Of a stretch of 64,000 nt of DNA, positions 37,400 to 46,486 are shown one piece after another. Position 1 is the first letter of the stretch, and the number at the start of each line of letters is the position of its first letter. A program made the position numbers and the translations under genes. The DNA comes from Lysobacter defluvii IMMIB APB-9 = DSM 18482 (GTDB taxonomy: Bacteria; Pseudomonadota; Gammaproteobacteria; Xanthomonadales; Xanthomonadaceae): positions 62,001 to 126,000 of the forward strand of contig NZ_AUHT01000006.1 of assembly GCF_000423325.1 (NCBI RefSeq), written 5' to 3'. The notes under the pieces are model-generated. The model did not search any database, had not been told where the DNA came from, and saw only the letters and a list, made by a program, of their open reading frames with translations.

Positions 37400-38061
37400 C
37401 ACTTGTTCTTTCCGAAATGCTGCGCAAGCACCTGCGCGAAGGGGGAGGCCGGGCCGGCTTCCGGTTCAGGCAGCGGCTGCTCCAGCGTGTGCAGGGTGCG
37501 GGTGCCGCCGGCGCCGGTGGACAGCAGCAGCTGGGTGCCGCCGACGTCCACGACCACCACGCGCTCGCGCGGCCCGATCGACAGCGAGCCGACCAGCTTC
37601 AGGTTCCGGTTGCCGGTCGCCGCGCCCATGCCGGGCAGGCGGCGCGCGAGCCATGCCAGGGCCAGGATCAGCCCGACGACCAGCAGCAGCGCGACCAGTG
37701 CGCCGCCCACGGAGCCGGTGCCGGAGCTGGAGGGCGCGAACGCGGGGGCGGGCGCGGGCGTTCCGACCGAGGCCGTGGTAGTGGCCGGGGCCGCGAAGGT
37801 CGCCAGCCCGTCGCTGGCGGCGGCGGGCGCCGTGCCAGCGGCATCCGCCATCGGGGCGTCGTTCCCACGTGCCACCGCGGCGTCTTCCCCGGGTACCACC
37901 TCGCCGTCATTCCCGCGCACGCGGGAATCCACGGACGTCACCGCAGCGTCTGGATCCCCGCTTTCGCGGGGATGACGTTCTGCCGGCAACGGCTCCGCCA
38001 CCGCGGCCACGCTCATCGCCACCGGCCAGGTCTGCACCGCGCTTGCCGCCATCGTGCTCAC
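37399..38061 (-). CDS. fliO: Flagellar export assembly protein FliO, with a translated palindromic repeat
   Basis: This 220-residue protein has one membrane segment (GGALVALLLVVGLILALAWL, about residues 118-137) followed by the conserved FliO domain (GNRNLKLVGSLSIGPRERVV). FliO chaperones FliP assembly. Unusually, residues R29-G53 (HPRESGDP...SRVRGNDG) are the translation of a REP-type repeat at 37905-37977, and residues ~60-70 look like a decayed half copy. The insertion keeps the frame and lies in the poorly conserved N-terminal region before the membrane segment, so the protein is probably functional. It overlaps fliN (ATGA) and fliP (TGATG). Confidence 0.92.
   Translation of the reverse strand: MSTMAASAVQTWPVAMSVAAVAEPLPAERHPRESGDPDAAVTSVDSRVRGNDGEVVPGEDAAVARGNDAPMADAAGTAPAAASDGLATFAAPATTTASVGTPAPAPAFAPSSSGTGSVGGALVALLLVVGLILALAWLARRLPGMGAATGNRNLKLVGSLSIGPRERVVVVDVGGTQLLLSTGAGGTRTLHTLEQPLPEPEAGPASPFAQVLAQHFGKNK
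37905..37977. repeat. REP/REPIN-type inverted palindromic repeat inside fliO
   Basis: Two 27-base units (37905-37931 and 37951-37977), each itself a palindrome around TCCCGCG/CGCGGGA-type arms, face each other as imperfect inverted copies with 19 bases between them. This is the GTCATTCCCGCG...GGAATCCA / TGGATCCCCGC...GGATGACG pattern widely known from intergenic repeats in Xanthomonadaceae and Neisseria-like genomes. On the - strand it reads as HPRESGDP and SRVRGNDG in the FliO frame. No other intact copy was noticed in the window. Confidence 0.88.
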
Positions 38062-38426
38062 CGCAGCCGCTTGATCCGCTCGGACGGGCTGACCACGTCC
38101 GTCAGGCGCACGCCGAAGCGGTCGTTGACCACGACCACCTCGCCCTGGGCGATCAGCGTGCCGTTGACGTAGACGTCCAGCGGGTCGCCGGCGCCGCGCT
38201 CGAGCTCCACCACCGAGCCCTGGTTGAGTTGCAGCAGGTTGCGGATCGGGATCCGGGCCCGGCCCACCTCGAGCGAAAGGGACACCGGGACGTCGAGGAT
38301 CACGTCCAGGTTCAGCTCCGGCGCGTTGGACGCGTCGGCGGTAAGGTCGTCGAAGGAGGCCCGCGGGGTGGGGTCCTCGATCATGGTCGGTTCCATTTCC
38401 ATGTCCTGTTGGTCGGTCTGGCTCAT
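38058..38426 (-). CDS. fliN: Flagellar motor switch protein FliN
   Basis: This 122-residue C-ring protein has a variable, acidic N-terminus (residues 1-38) followed by the SpoA/FliN domain: LDVILDVPVSLSLEVGRARI, LLQLNQGSVVELER and DVYVNGTLIAQGEVVVVNDRFGVRL. The start at 38426 overlaps the fliM stop (ATGA). Confidence 0.97.
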   Translation of the reverse strand: MSQTDQQDMEMEPTMIEDPTPRASFDDLTADASNAPELNLDVILDVPVSLSLEVGRARIPIRNLLQLNQGSVVELERGAGDPLDVYVNGTLIAQGEVVVVNDRFGVRLTDVVSPSERIKRLR

Positions 38427-39427
38427 GTGCTGGCGAGCTCCTTGATGTCGGGAACGGCGCGCGGCGGGCGGACCGCGGTGACCTTCACCGCGTTGACGCC
38501 GTTGTGGGTGCCGAAGCGGCCGGTGAAGACCGGGGTGCGTTCCACCTCCAGGGTCACCGTGTCCGGCAGGTCGATCGGGATCACGTCGCCGACCTTCAGC
38601 CGGCACAGCTCGCCCAGGGTGATCTCGCGGCGGGCAAGGGCGCTGCTCAGTTCCACCGGCGCCTCCATGAGCTGCTGGCGCATGGCGCGGATCCAGCCCT
38701 CGTCGCGCTCGACGCGGTCGCTCTGCAGGCCGGTGTCGAGCTGCTCGCGGATCGGCTCGAGCATCGAGTAGGGCAGCGAGACGTGGAACTCGCCGCCGCC
38801 GCCCTCCAGCTCGACGTGGAAGCGGCTGACCACGATGTACTCGCGCGGGCTGATGATGTTGGCGAAGTGCGGGTTGACCTCGGAGTTGAGGTACTCGAAC
38901 TCGACCGGCATCAGCGGCGCCCAGGCCTCGGCCAGGTCGGCGAAGGTCTGCCGCAGCAGCAGCTGGATCACGCGCATCTCGGTGGGCGTGAACTCGCGGC
39001 CCTCGATGCGTGTGTGGTACTTGCCGGAGCCGCCGAAGAAGTTGTCGACCACGGTGAACACCAGCCGCGGCTCGAACAGCACCAGCCCGGTGCCGCGCAA
39101 CGGCTTCATCTTCACCAGGTTGATGTTGGTGGGCACCTGCAGCGAGTGCATGTACTCGCCGAAGCGCACCAGGTCCACGCCGCGCACCGACAGGTCGGCC
39201 GAGCGCCGCAGCAGGTTGAATAGCCCGACCCGCCAGGTGCGGGCGAAGCGCTCGTTGATCATCTCCAGGGTGGGCATCCGGCCGCGGATGATCCGGTCCT
39301 GGCTGGTGAAGTCGTACTCGCGCGCCTCACCCGGCGCCGGCTCGTCTTCCTCGACTTCCACGGCGCCGGAATCGACGCCGTGGAGCAGGGCATCGATCTC
39401 GTCCTGGGACAGCAGGTCGGCAGTCAT
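38423..39427 (-). CDS. fliM: Flagellar motor switch protein FliM
   Basis: This 334-residue C-ring protein binds phosphorylated CheY. The CheY-binding peptide is at the very N-terminus (LLSQDEIDALLHG, residues 5-17). The middle domain begins at YDFTSQDRIIRGRMPTLE and the C-terminal SpoA domain near residue 255. It lies 9 bases after fliL and overlaps fliN. Confidence 0.97.
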   Translation of the reverse strand: MTADLLSQDEIDALLHGVDSGAVEVEEDEPAPGEAREYDFTSQDRIIRGRMPTLEMINERFARTWRVGLFNLLRRSADLSVRGVDLVRFGEYMHSLQVPTNINLVKMKPLRGTGLVLFEPRLVFTVVDNFFGGSGKYHTRIEGREFTPTEMRVIQLLLRQTFADLAEAWAPLMPVEFEYLNSEVNPHFANIISPREYIVVSRFHVELEGGGGEFHVSLPYSMLEPIREQLDTGLQSDRVERDEGWIRAMRQQLMEAPVELSSALARREITLGELCRLKVGDVIPIDLPDTVTLEVERTPVFTGRFGTHNGVNAVKVTAVRPPRAVPDIKELAST

Positions 39428-39436
39428 GGCGGGGGC

Positions 39437-39949
39437 CTACTGGGTGACGAAGCTGGTGAAGTAGAAGGCTTCGACGTCCGCCGGCGCGCCCTCGGCCTCC
39501 AGCACCGCGCGGACCTCGTCGCGGCCGGTCTCCTGCAGGCGCTCGCGGGCGGAGCGCTGGGACAGCGCCGCCACGGTCTGGTCGCCGAACATCAGCAGCA
39601 GCCGGTTGCGGATGGCCGGCGCGTGCAGCTCGATGGCGGCGGCCGTGGCCGCGTCGCGCGTCATCAGCTGCACGTCGGCCTGCAGGTACCGCACCATGTC
39701 CGGGTCGGCCAGATTCACCACGAAGGCGGGATCCAGTGCGAAGTAGATCGCCGGGCCACGCTTGCCGCCGACGGGGGCGCGGACGCCGTCCTCGCCCTCC
39801 GTACCCTCGGCGGGCGCCGGCTGGGCGTCGGCACGGGAGAACCATGCCCAGGCACCGGTGCCGGCCAGCGCGGCCAGCAGTACGGCGACGAGGATCCAGG
39901 GCAGCTTGCTGGCCTTGGGGGCGGGGGTGGCGGGGGCCTGCTTGGACAC
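39437..39949 (-). CDS. fliL: Flagellar basal-body-associated protein FliL
   Basis: This 170-residue single-pass membrane protein (TM about 15-33, LPWILVAVLLAALAGTGAWA) has a periplasmic domain containing YFALDPAFVVNL, RYLQADVQLMTRD and LFGDQT-like strands. It supports stator function. It is the first gene of the fliL-M-N-O-P-Q-R operon; a sigma-54 promoter lies 36 bases upstream. Confidence 0.95.
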   Translation of the reverse strand: MSKQAPATPAPKASKLPWILVAVLLAALAGTGAWAWFSRADAQPAPAEGTEGEDGVRAPVGGKRGPAIYFALDPAFVVNLADPDMVRYLQADVQLMTRDAATAAAIELHAPAIRNRLLLMFGDQTVAALSQRSARERLQETGRDEVRAVLEAEGAPADVEAFYFTSFVTQ

Positions 39950-39984
39950 GCGGGAACTCCGGTGGATCGGGTGTGCCGGAGTCC

Positions 39985-40000
39985 TGCAAGGCGCGTGCCG
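39985..40000 (-). promoter_or_regulatory. Sigma-54 promoter of the fliL operon
   Basis: On the - strand CGGCACG, four bases, then TTGCA (39985-40000), against the consensus TGGCACG-N4-TTGCA, so only the first base differs. The edge of the -12 element is 36 bases from the fliL ATG, closely matching the fliE promoter (40 bases). Confidence 0.85.
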
Positions 40001-40117
40001 GAATGCGCGGGTCGGCGCCGGGCCCGCCCACGCTGGGGTGCCGGGGTCTTGACGTCGCCCGCGGCGGCGCCGGTGCCGGCACTTTGACGTCCAGGGGCCG
40101 CGCCAGGCGGCCCGGGG

Positions 40118-41227
40118 TCAGGCGTACTCGTCGAGCAGGCCGTGGCGGCGGAGCGTCACCATGGCCGCGGGGTCGGTCGCATGCTCGCCGGACTCGGCGG
40201 AGCCACCGGCCGGAAGACCGTTGGCGGGGGCGCCTTGCCCGCCGCCGTCCTCGCGGCGGCCGCTGCCCACGTCGGCGCGGGCCAGGTCCAGCCCCTGCTG
40301 GGCGAGCATCTCGCGAAGCCGCGCCAGGCTGGCCTCCAGGGCCTGGCGCACGTCCTGGCTGCCCGAGGCCAGCTCCACGCTGACGCGGTTGCCGTCCAGC
40401 TCCAGGCGCAGGTCGATGACCCCGAGCTGCTCGGGGTTGAGGCGGATCTCGGCGCGGCCCAGCTGCTGGCCGGCCATCCAGCCGATGCGCGCACCGAGGC
40501 CGTCGTCGAAGCCGCCGTCCGGATCTGCCGGCATCGACAGCGGCGCGGCGAGCGCGGGGGGAAGCGCGGGAGCCGGCGCACGGGCCTGGACCGCCGGCTG
40601 CGCGGCGGTCTGGCTCGCGGAAGTGTCCCGCCCGGTCTCCAGCACGGAGGCATCGAGGGCTTCCAGAGCGGCGAAGGGCTGCGCGGCGGAGGGCAGGGCG
40701 TCGCCGGAGGCAGCCGACGACGCGGAACCGGCCGCGTTGCCGGCGACCGTGGCCGCCAGCTCGGCAGCGGCGGCCGGCTGCGCCAGGCCGGGCAGCACCG
40801 GCATGCCGCCGGTCACCTGGGCGGCCCGGGGAGCCAATGCGCCGGTTGCATGCGGCGGCGCGGGCTCGGGGTCGGCGCCCGCGCCGGGCACGGTGATGCC
40901 GAGCAGTGCCAGCATCTGTCCGGCAAGCGATTCCGGCCCGCCGGAAGCGGGTTCGGCGGGAGGAAGTGCAGGAGTGCCGGCGACGGTGCCGGTCGTCGGC
41001 AAGGCATCGGTCCCGGGTTCCCGCCCGTCCGGTTCCCCGGACGTGTCCTCGCCGGCCCCGCGCTGGCGCGGCGCCGTGCCCGCGGCGTGCGCGGGCGGCG
41101 CGGCTTCGCCGAGCAGCCCGGCGAAGTCGCTCGTCCCGGCCTCGTCGACCTGCGTGCCGGCAGGGCGAGGCGTGCCTTGGCCCACGGCTTGCGCGGAAGC
41201 GCCGGCGCCCACGCCGCCCGCGATCAC
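40118..41227 (-). CDS. fliK: Flagellar hook-length control protein FliK
   Basis: This 369-residue secreted ruler protein has a long Ala/Pro/Gly-rich N-terminal part (~1-245). The C-terminal Flg_hook domain (~250-340) contains LNPEQLGVIDLRLELDGNRV and LARLREMLAQQGLDL, and triggers the FlhB substrate switch. Its start overlaps the fliJ stop (ATGA). The low-complexity N-terminus makes the exact ruler length uncertain but the start agrees with the overlap. Confidence 0.92.
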   Translation of the reverse strand: MIAGGVGAGASAQAVGQGTPRPAGTQVDEAGTSDFAGLLGEAAPPAHAAGTAPRQRGAGEDTSGEPDGREPGTDALPTTGTVAGTPALPPAEPASGGPESLAGQMLALLGITVPGAGADPEPAPPHATGALAPRAAQVTGGMPVLPGLAQPAAAAELAATVAGNAAGSASSAASGDALPSAAQPFAALEALDASVLETGRDTSASQTAAQPAVQARAPAPALPPALAAPLSMPADPDGGFDDGLGARIGWMAGQQLGRAEIRLNPEQLGVIDLRLELDGNRVSVELASGSQDVRQALEASLARLREMLAQQGLDLARADVGSGRREDGGGQGAPANGLPAGGSAESGEHATDPAAMVTLRRHGLLDEYA

Positions 41228-41670
41228 GGCGCCGGATCCTCCCCGCCGTTCGCCCTGCGGCGGCCGCCGAGGTCGTCGAGCTCACGCTGGGTGCGCTGCT
41301 CGTCGGCGCGCACCTCATCGGCGCGGTAGCTCGCCGACAGCTTCTCCAGCACGTGGGTTTCGCGGCTGGCCAGCAGCAGGCGGGTGCGTTCGATGTCGCT
41401 GCGCTCGCGGCTGGCATCGACCACCCGCGCCTGCTGGGCGATCGCCTGGTCGAGCCGCGCCCGGAACGCCAGCCGGTTGGCCAGCAGCGCCGGATTGGTG
41501 ACGCTGCCGCTGCCGGTGAGCGCGTACTCGTCGGCGTACTGCCGCAGGGCCTCCAGCCGGGCCTGCTGGTCGGCCAGTGCCTGCTCCTGCGCCGCCAGCT
41601 GGCGCGCGGCCTCGTCCTGGTGCTGCTGCTTCACCTTCAACAGCGGCTGCAGACGTTCCGATCGGGTCAT
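41224..41670 (-). CDS. fliJ: Flagellar export protein FliJ
   Basis: This 148-residue, almost entirely coiled-coil protein (RLQPLLKVKQQHQDEAARQL onward, rich in Gln, Arg, Ala) forms the central stalk of the FliI ATPase. The start at 41670 overlaps the fliI stop (ATGA), and its stop overlaps fliK. Confidence 0.93.
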   Translation of the reverse strand: MTRSERLQPLLKVKQQHQDEAARQLAAQEQALADQQARLEALRQYADEYALTGSGSVTNPALLANRLAFRARLDQAIAQQARVVDASRERSDIERTRLLLASRETHVLEKLSASYRADEVRADEQRTQRELDDLGGRRRANGGEDPAP

Positions 41671-43079
41671 GGGGTGGTCATCTCCTGCGTTGCCGCCGGG
41701 GCAGCCGGGCGGGCGGGTACGTCGTCGAGCAATGCGGCCAGTGCCTCGCGGCTGGACGCCACGTCGGCGGCCTCGGTCACGTCCTGGCCGAGGAAGGCCT
41801 GGATCGCGGGCCAGCGCGCCAGGGCCTCGTCGACCAGCGGGTCGCTGCCACGCTGGTAGGCGCCGATCGCGATCAGGTCGCGCTGGGTGTTGTAGGCCGC
41901 CATCAGCTGCTTGAGCTTGCGGATGCGGGCGCGCCACGCGGCGTCGGTGATGTCCTGCATCACGCGGCTGACCGAGACCTCGACGTCGATGGCCGGGTAC
42001 TGCCCGGAATCGGCGATGCGGCGGGTCAGCACGATGTGGCCGTCGAGGATGGCGCGTGCCGCGTCGGCGATCGGCTCCTGCTGGTCGTCGCCCTCGGTCA
42101 GCACGGTGTAGAAGGCGGTGATCGAGCCGCGTCCGTCGGCGCCGTTGCCGGCGCGCTCGACCAGGGCTGGCAGCCGGGCGAACACGCTGGGCGGATAGCC
42201 GCGGGTGGTCGGCGGCTCGCCCACCGACAGCCCGATCTCGCGCTGGGCGTGGGCGAAGCGGGTCAGCGAGTCCATCAGCAGCAGCACGTCCAGGCCCTGG
42301 TCGCGGTAGTACTCGGCGATGGCGGTGGCGCGCAGCGCGCCGTTGAGGCGGGCCAGCGGCGGCCGGTCGGCCGGGGCGGCGACCACCACCGCGCGCTGCA
42401 TGCCCTCCTCGCCGAGGGTGGCCTCGACGAAGTCGCGCACCTCGCGGCCACGTTCGCCGACCAACCCGACCACGATTACGTCGGCCTTGGTGTAGCGGGT
42501 CATCATGCCCAGCAGCGTCGACTTGCCGACACCGGAGCCGGCGAACAGGCCGATGCGCTGCCCGCGGCCGATCGGCAGCAGCGCGTTGATCGCCCGCACG
42601 CCCACGTCCAGCGACTGGGTGATCGGCTCGCGCATGAGTGGGTTGATGCTCTTGCCGCCCAGGCCCATCCAGCGTTCCGGGCGGATCGGCCCGCGGCCGT
42701 CCAGCGGCACGCCGTCGCTGTCGATGACGCGGCCGAGCAGGCCTTCGCCGACCGCGACCTCGCCGCGCTGGCGGCTGCTGATCACGCGCGCGTTGGGCAG
42801 CAACCCGGCGACGTCGTCGGTGGGCATGAGGAAGGTGCGCTCGCCGGAGAAGCCGACCACTTCGGCGTCGATCCAGCGGCCGCCGGCGGTCTCCACCCGG
42901 ACCTGCGAACCCAGCGGCGCGCTGCAGCCGGAGGCCTCCAGGGTGAGGCCGACCGCACGGCGCAGCACGCCTTCGCGCGCCAGGCCGAGCGAGGGCGGCT
43001 GGGGACGGGCCTGCGACAGCCGTGCGGCCAGGCGCAGGTTGCGCAGCTCTTCCCAGTGTTCGGCGGCGACGTTGCTCAT
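41667..43079 (-). CDS. fliI: Flagellar export ATPase FliI
   Basis: This 470-residue F1-type ATPase powers the flagellar type III export. Walker A GSGVGKST is at residues 181-188; Walker B is in DVLLLMDSLTRFA; and the ATPase alpha/beta signature region PPSVFARLPALVERAG follows. It overlaps fliH (ATGA) and fliJ. Confidence 0.98.
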   Translation of the reverse strand: MSNVAAEHWEELRNLRLAARLSQARPQPPSLGLAREGVLRRAVGLTLEASGCSAPLGSQVRVETAGGRWIDAEVVGFSGERTFLMPTDDVAGLLPNARVISSRQRGEVAVGEGLLGRVIDSDGVPLDGRGPIRPERWMGLGGKSINPLMREPITQSLDVGVRAINALLPIGRGQRIGLFAGSGVGKSTLLGMMTRYTKADVIVVGLVGERGREVRDFVEATLGEEGMQRAVVVAAPADRPPLARLNGALRATAIAEYYRDQGLDVLLLMDSLTRFAHAQREIGLSVGEPPTTRGYPPSVFARLPALVERAGNGADGRGSITAFYTVLTEGDDQQEPIADAARAILDGHIVLTRRIADSGQYPAIDVEVSVSRVMQDITDAAWRARIRKLKQLMAAYNTQRDLIAIGAYQRGSDPLVDEALARWPAIQAFLGQDVTEAADVASSREALAALLDDVPARPAAPAATQEMTTP

Positions 43080-43732
43080 TCCAGCTCCCCTTCCGCCGGC
43101 TGCGCGTCGGCCAGGGCGTCCAGGCAGGCCTGCAGGCGCGCGGCGAGGGTGCCGTCGACGCGCACGCTCTCGCTGTGCAGGCGCAGCTCGCCGCGCGCCA
43201 GGCCGGTGTCGGCGGTCAGGCGCACGCCGCTGAGGCCGGCCAGGTGCGGTGCCAGCACGCCGAGGTCGTCGGGGTGCAGGCGCAGCTCGATCTCGCGCGA
43301 GGTGCTGCCGACCGCGTCCAGCGCCTCGCGCACCAGGTCGGCCAGCAGGGTCGGGTCGGCCTTGTAGGTTCGCCCGAGCAGGGTGCCGGCGATGCGCACC
43401 GCCAGGTCGCCCAGGGCGTCCGCGACCTCGCCCTCGAGCCGGGCCAGCGGACGGGTGAAGCCGTCCAGGATCCCCCGCATCTGGGCGATCGTGCGGCGCA
43501 CCTCGGCCTCTCCGGTGGCCAGGCCCTCGGCGTGGCCGGCCTCGTAGCCATTGCGGTAGCCCTCCTCGCGCGCGGCCTCTTCCAGCGCCTGCAGTTCCTC
43601 GACGCTGGGTGGCTGCGGGATCGGTTCCGGCTCCGGCTCGTGCTCCGGGACGGGTGGCTCGAACGTCGCCGTCTCCAGGTCCGGCGCGGTCCAGCGCACC
43701 ACCTGCAGGTGCGGGGCGGTGGCCGCGCTCAT
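43076..43732 (-). CDS. fliH: Flagellar export stator protein FliH
   Basis: This 218-residue negative regulator/peripheral stalk of FliI has a Pro/Glu-rich region (residues ~25-45), then a coiled coil with Gly repeats (YRNGYEAGHAEGLATG, the GxxxG-like zipper typical of FliH) and the V-ATPase E-like C-terminal domain. The start at 43732 was chosen because it overlaps the fliG stop (ATGA). Confidence 0.94.
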   Translation of the reverse strand: MSAATAPHLQVVRWTAPDLETATFEPPVPEHEPEPEPIPQPPSVEELQALEEAAREEGYRNGYEAGHAEGLATGEAEVRRTIAQMRGILDGFTRPLARLEGEVADALGDLAVRIAGTLLGRTYKADPTLLADLVREALDAVGSTSREIELRLHPDDLGVLAPHLAGLSGVRLTADTGLARGELRLHSESVRVDGTLAARLQACLDALADAQPAEGELE

Positions 43733-44745
43733 ACGAAGGCCTCCTGCTTGGCGGCCAGCTGGATCGTGCCGGCGTCGGCCATGCGGCGGACTTCGGCGAG
43801 GATTTCCTTCTGCGCGGCCTCGACCTCGGCCAGGCGCACGGGCCCGCGGGCCTCCATGTCCTCGAGCAGGATCTGCGCGGCGCGTTGGGACATGTTGGCG
43901 GTGATCTTCTCGCGGACCCCGGCCTCGGCGCCGCGCAGGGCGATCGCCAGCTTGTCGCTGGGGATCTCGCGCAGCACCGCCTGGATCGCGCGGTCGTCCA
44001 GGTCGGCGAGGTTGTCGAAGACGAACATCAGGTCGCGGATGCGCGCGCCCAGCGGCTCGTCGATGCGGTTGATGCTGGTCAGGATCTCCTCGTCCTGGCC
44101 CGAGTCCATGAAGTTGAGGATGTTGGCCGCCATCCGCACGCCGCCGATCGTCGAGGACTTCAGGTTCTGGTTGCCGGAGAACTGGCGCGCCATCACCTCG
44201 TTGAGCTCGTTGAGCGCGTTGGGCGGGATCCCGTCGAGGGTTGCGATGCGCAGCAGCACGTCCGCGCGCACGCGGTCGGCCAGGCACTTGAGCACCTCGG
44301 CGGCCTGGTCCTCGTCCAGGTGGGCCATGACGATGGCGATGATCTGCGGGTGCTCGTTGCGGACCAGCTCGGCGATCGCGCGCGGCTCCATCCACTTCAG
44401 GGTGTCCAGCCCGGAGGTGTTGCGGCCGGCCAGGATGCGGTCGATCAGCCCGCTGGCGCGCTCCTCGCCCAGGGCCTGGGTGAGCACGGCACGGATGTAG
44501 TCGTCGGCGCCGGCGCCGATCGCCGCCGGCTGTGCCAGGGAGTCGACGAAGTCGTCGAAGACCTCGGCCACGGTGTCGCGGCCGACCGCACTGACGGTGG
44601 TCATCGCCATGCCGAGCTTCTGCACCTCGCGCGGACCCATGTGCTTGAGCACTTCCGCGGCCTGGGCCTCGCCCAGCGACAGCAGCACCAGGGCGGCGCG
44701 CTGCGAGCCGGTCAACGGTTCGCGCTTGGGGCGGGGATCACTCAT
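43729..44745 (-). CDS. fliG: Flagellar motor switch protein FliG
   Basis: This 338-residue rotor protein transmits torque from MotC to the MS ring. It has N-terminal (LTGSQRAALVLLSLGE), middle (DTLKWMEPRAIAELVRNEHPQ, with the EHPQ motif) and C-terminal domains, the last with the charged torque helix region (FVFDNLADLDDRAIQAVLREI). It overlaps fliF by 8 bases and fliH by 4. Confidence 0.97.
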   Translation of the reverse strand: MSDPRPKREPLTGSQRAALVLLSLGEAQAAEVLKHMGPREVQKLGMAMTTVSAVGRDTVAEVFDDFVDSLAQPAAIGAGADDYIRAVLTQALGEERASGLIDRILAGRNTSGLDTLKWMEPRAIAELVRNEHPQIIAIVMAHLDEDQAAEVLKCLADRVRADVLLRIATLDGIPPNALNELNEVMARQFSGNQNLKSSTIGGVRMAANILNFMDSGQDEEILTSINRIDEPLGARIRDLMFVFDNLADLDDRAIQAVLREIPSDKLAIALRGAEAGVREKITANMSQRAAQILLEDMEARGPVRLAEVEAAQKEILAEVRRMADAGTIQLAAKQEAFV

Positions 44746-46438
44746 CGTCTTGCATCCAGTTGCGCACCACGTTGGCGACCCGGCGCGGATCGTTGCCCAC
44801 GGCGGTCTTGGCCACCTGCAGTTTTTCGTCGAAATCCATCGCCGCGTCGACGGCTCCCGGCGACAGGCGCGCGGTCTCCTTCTCCGGCCGCGCGGTGAGG
44901 GTCACCGGGATCTCCTCGTCCTCCTCCACCAGGGTGGCGACCGGCGGCGTGGCCTTGCGCGGCGTGCGCGGGCCGAGCATCTGGCGGAAGGCCGGGCGCA
45001 GCACGGCCAGGATCAGGACCAGCAGCGCGATGCCGCCCAGGGCGACCCGCAGCAGCTCGCGCACGCGCGGGTTCTCCCAGAACGGCAGACCGATCGGCTC
45101 CCCCTGCTCGACCGGGGCGAACGCCGCATTGACCACGGTGACGCTGTCACCGCGCCGGGCATCGAAGCCGACCGCCTGCTGGACCAGCGCCTCGACGCGG
45201 GCCAGCTCGTCGGCCGTGAGCGGGCGCTGGGTCGGGTTGCCGTTCTCATCCGGCGGGCCGGGGATGTTGTCGACCAGCACCGCGGCGGTGACGCGGTTGA
45301 TGCGGCCGGGCGCCTGGCGGGTGTGGGTGAGGGTGCGGTCGATCTCGTAGTTGCGCACCGCCGTGCGGGCGCTGGGGCCGGTCGCGACCGGATCCGGCAG
45401 GTCGGCCGCCGGCGCGGCCGGGTTGGCGGGATCGGCCTGGGCGATCGCCTCCCCGGCAAGCGCGTTCGCGTCCGGGTTGTTGCTGGCGCTGCCGGGCACG
45501 CCGGAGGGCGGCACGGCCGCGCCCTGGCTGGACTCGGAGGTCTGCTCGCTGCGCACGATGCCGCGCTCGGGCCCGTACTGCTCGCGCGCCTGCTCGGTCT
45601 CGGCGAAGTCCATGTCGACGCTGACCTGCGCGCTGACCCGGCCGGGGCCGGTCAAAGGTGCAAGCAGCTCCTGGATGCGCTGTACGTAGGTGCTTTCCTG
45701 CCGCCGCTGCTGCTCGAAGCGGCGTGCCCCCATCGCGTCCTCGCTGTTGGGGTCGGAGTCCGACAGCATCCGCCCGAGGTGGTCGACCACGGTGACCCGC
45801 TCCGGCGCCAGCATCGGGATCGAGTTGGCGACCAGGTGCACGATGGCGTTGACTTGGCCGCGCTCCAGCGACGCGCCACCGGCCATGTTCAACACCACCG
45901 AGGCCGAGGCCGGCTGCCGCTCGCGGGTGAAGGCGCTGGGCTTGGGGATAGCCAGGTGCACGCGCGCCTCGCGCACCGGGCGCAGGGTGGCGATGGTGCG
46001 GGCCAGCTCGACCTCCATGGCGTGCTGGTAGCGCGCGCTCTCGACGAACTGGCTGGTGCCGAAGCCCTGGTCGCCCTGGAAGGACTCGAAACCGTTGCCG
46101 GTCAGTTCGCCCGTCAGCCCCGAGGCGGCGAGCGCCAGGCGCGCCGGCCCGACCTGGTCGGTCGGTACGGAGAGCGCCCCGCTGCCCGACTCGATCCGGA
46201 ACGGGATGTTGGCACCGCGCAGCAGGTCGGAGGCCTCCGCCGAGCTGGCGGCGTCCGGACCGGCGAACACCGGCACGTAGTCCGGCTCCTGGGTCCAGAA
46301 GAACAGCCACAGGCCCAGCGCGATGGCGGCCGCGACCAGCGCGAACACGCCCAGCTGCCGGACCACGGGGATCTCCTGCAGCGGGCCGAGTTCCTTCAGG
46401 CTTTCAGCGGCGTTCTTGGGAAGTGGGATGACGCTCAT
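44738..46438 (-). CDS. fliF: Flagellar MS-ring protein FliF
   Basis: This 566-residue protein has two membrane helices (about 31-48 and 465-485). The periplasmic ring-building domains lie between them, with YVPVFAG, DRMLSDSD-like and RVHLAIPKPSAFTRE landmarks. The cytoplasmic C-terminus ends RVANVVRNWMQDDE, the FliG-binding tail. It follows fliE by 48 bases in one operon. Confidence 0.97.
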   Translation of the reverse strand: MSVIPLPKNAAESLKELGPLQEIPVVRQLGVFALVAAAIALGLWLFFWTQEPDYVPVFAGPDAASSAEASDLLRGANIPFRIESGSGALSVPTDQVGPARLALAASGLTGELTGNGFESFQGDQGFGTSQFVESARYQHAMEVELARTIATLRPVREARVHLAIPKPSAFTRERQPASASVVLNMAGGASLERGQVNAIVHLVANSIPMLAPERVTVVDHLGRMLSDSDPNSEDAMGARRFEQQRRQESTYVQRIQELLAPLTGPGRVSAQVSVDMDFAETEQAREQYGPERGIVRSEQTSESSQGAAVPPSGVPGSASNNPDANALAGEAIAQADPANPAAPAADLPDPVATGPSARTAVRNYEIDRTLTHTRQAPGRINRVTAAVLVDNIPGPPDENGNPTQRPLTADELARVEALVQQAVGFDARRGDSVTVVNAAFAPVEQGEPIGLPFWENPRVRELLRVALGGIALLVLILAVLRPAFRQMLGPRTPRKATPPVATLVEEDEEIPVTLTARPEKETARLSPGAVDAAMDFDEKLQVAKTAVGNDPRRVANVVRNWMQDDE

Positions 46439-46486
46439 CGGGTCTGCCGGTCAAAGGGGGCCAAGGGGTCGGTGGGGCGCGCGGCC

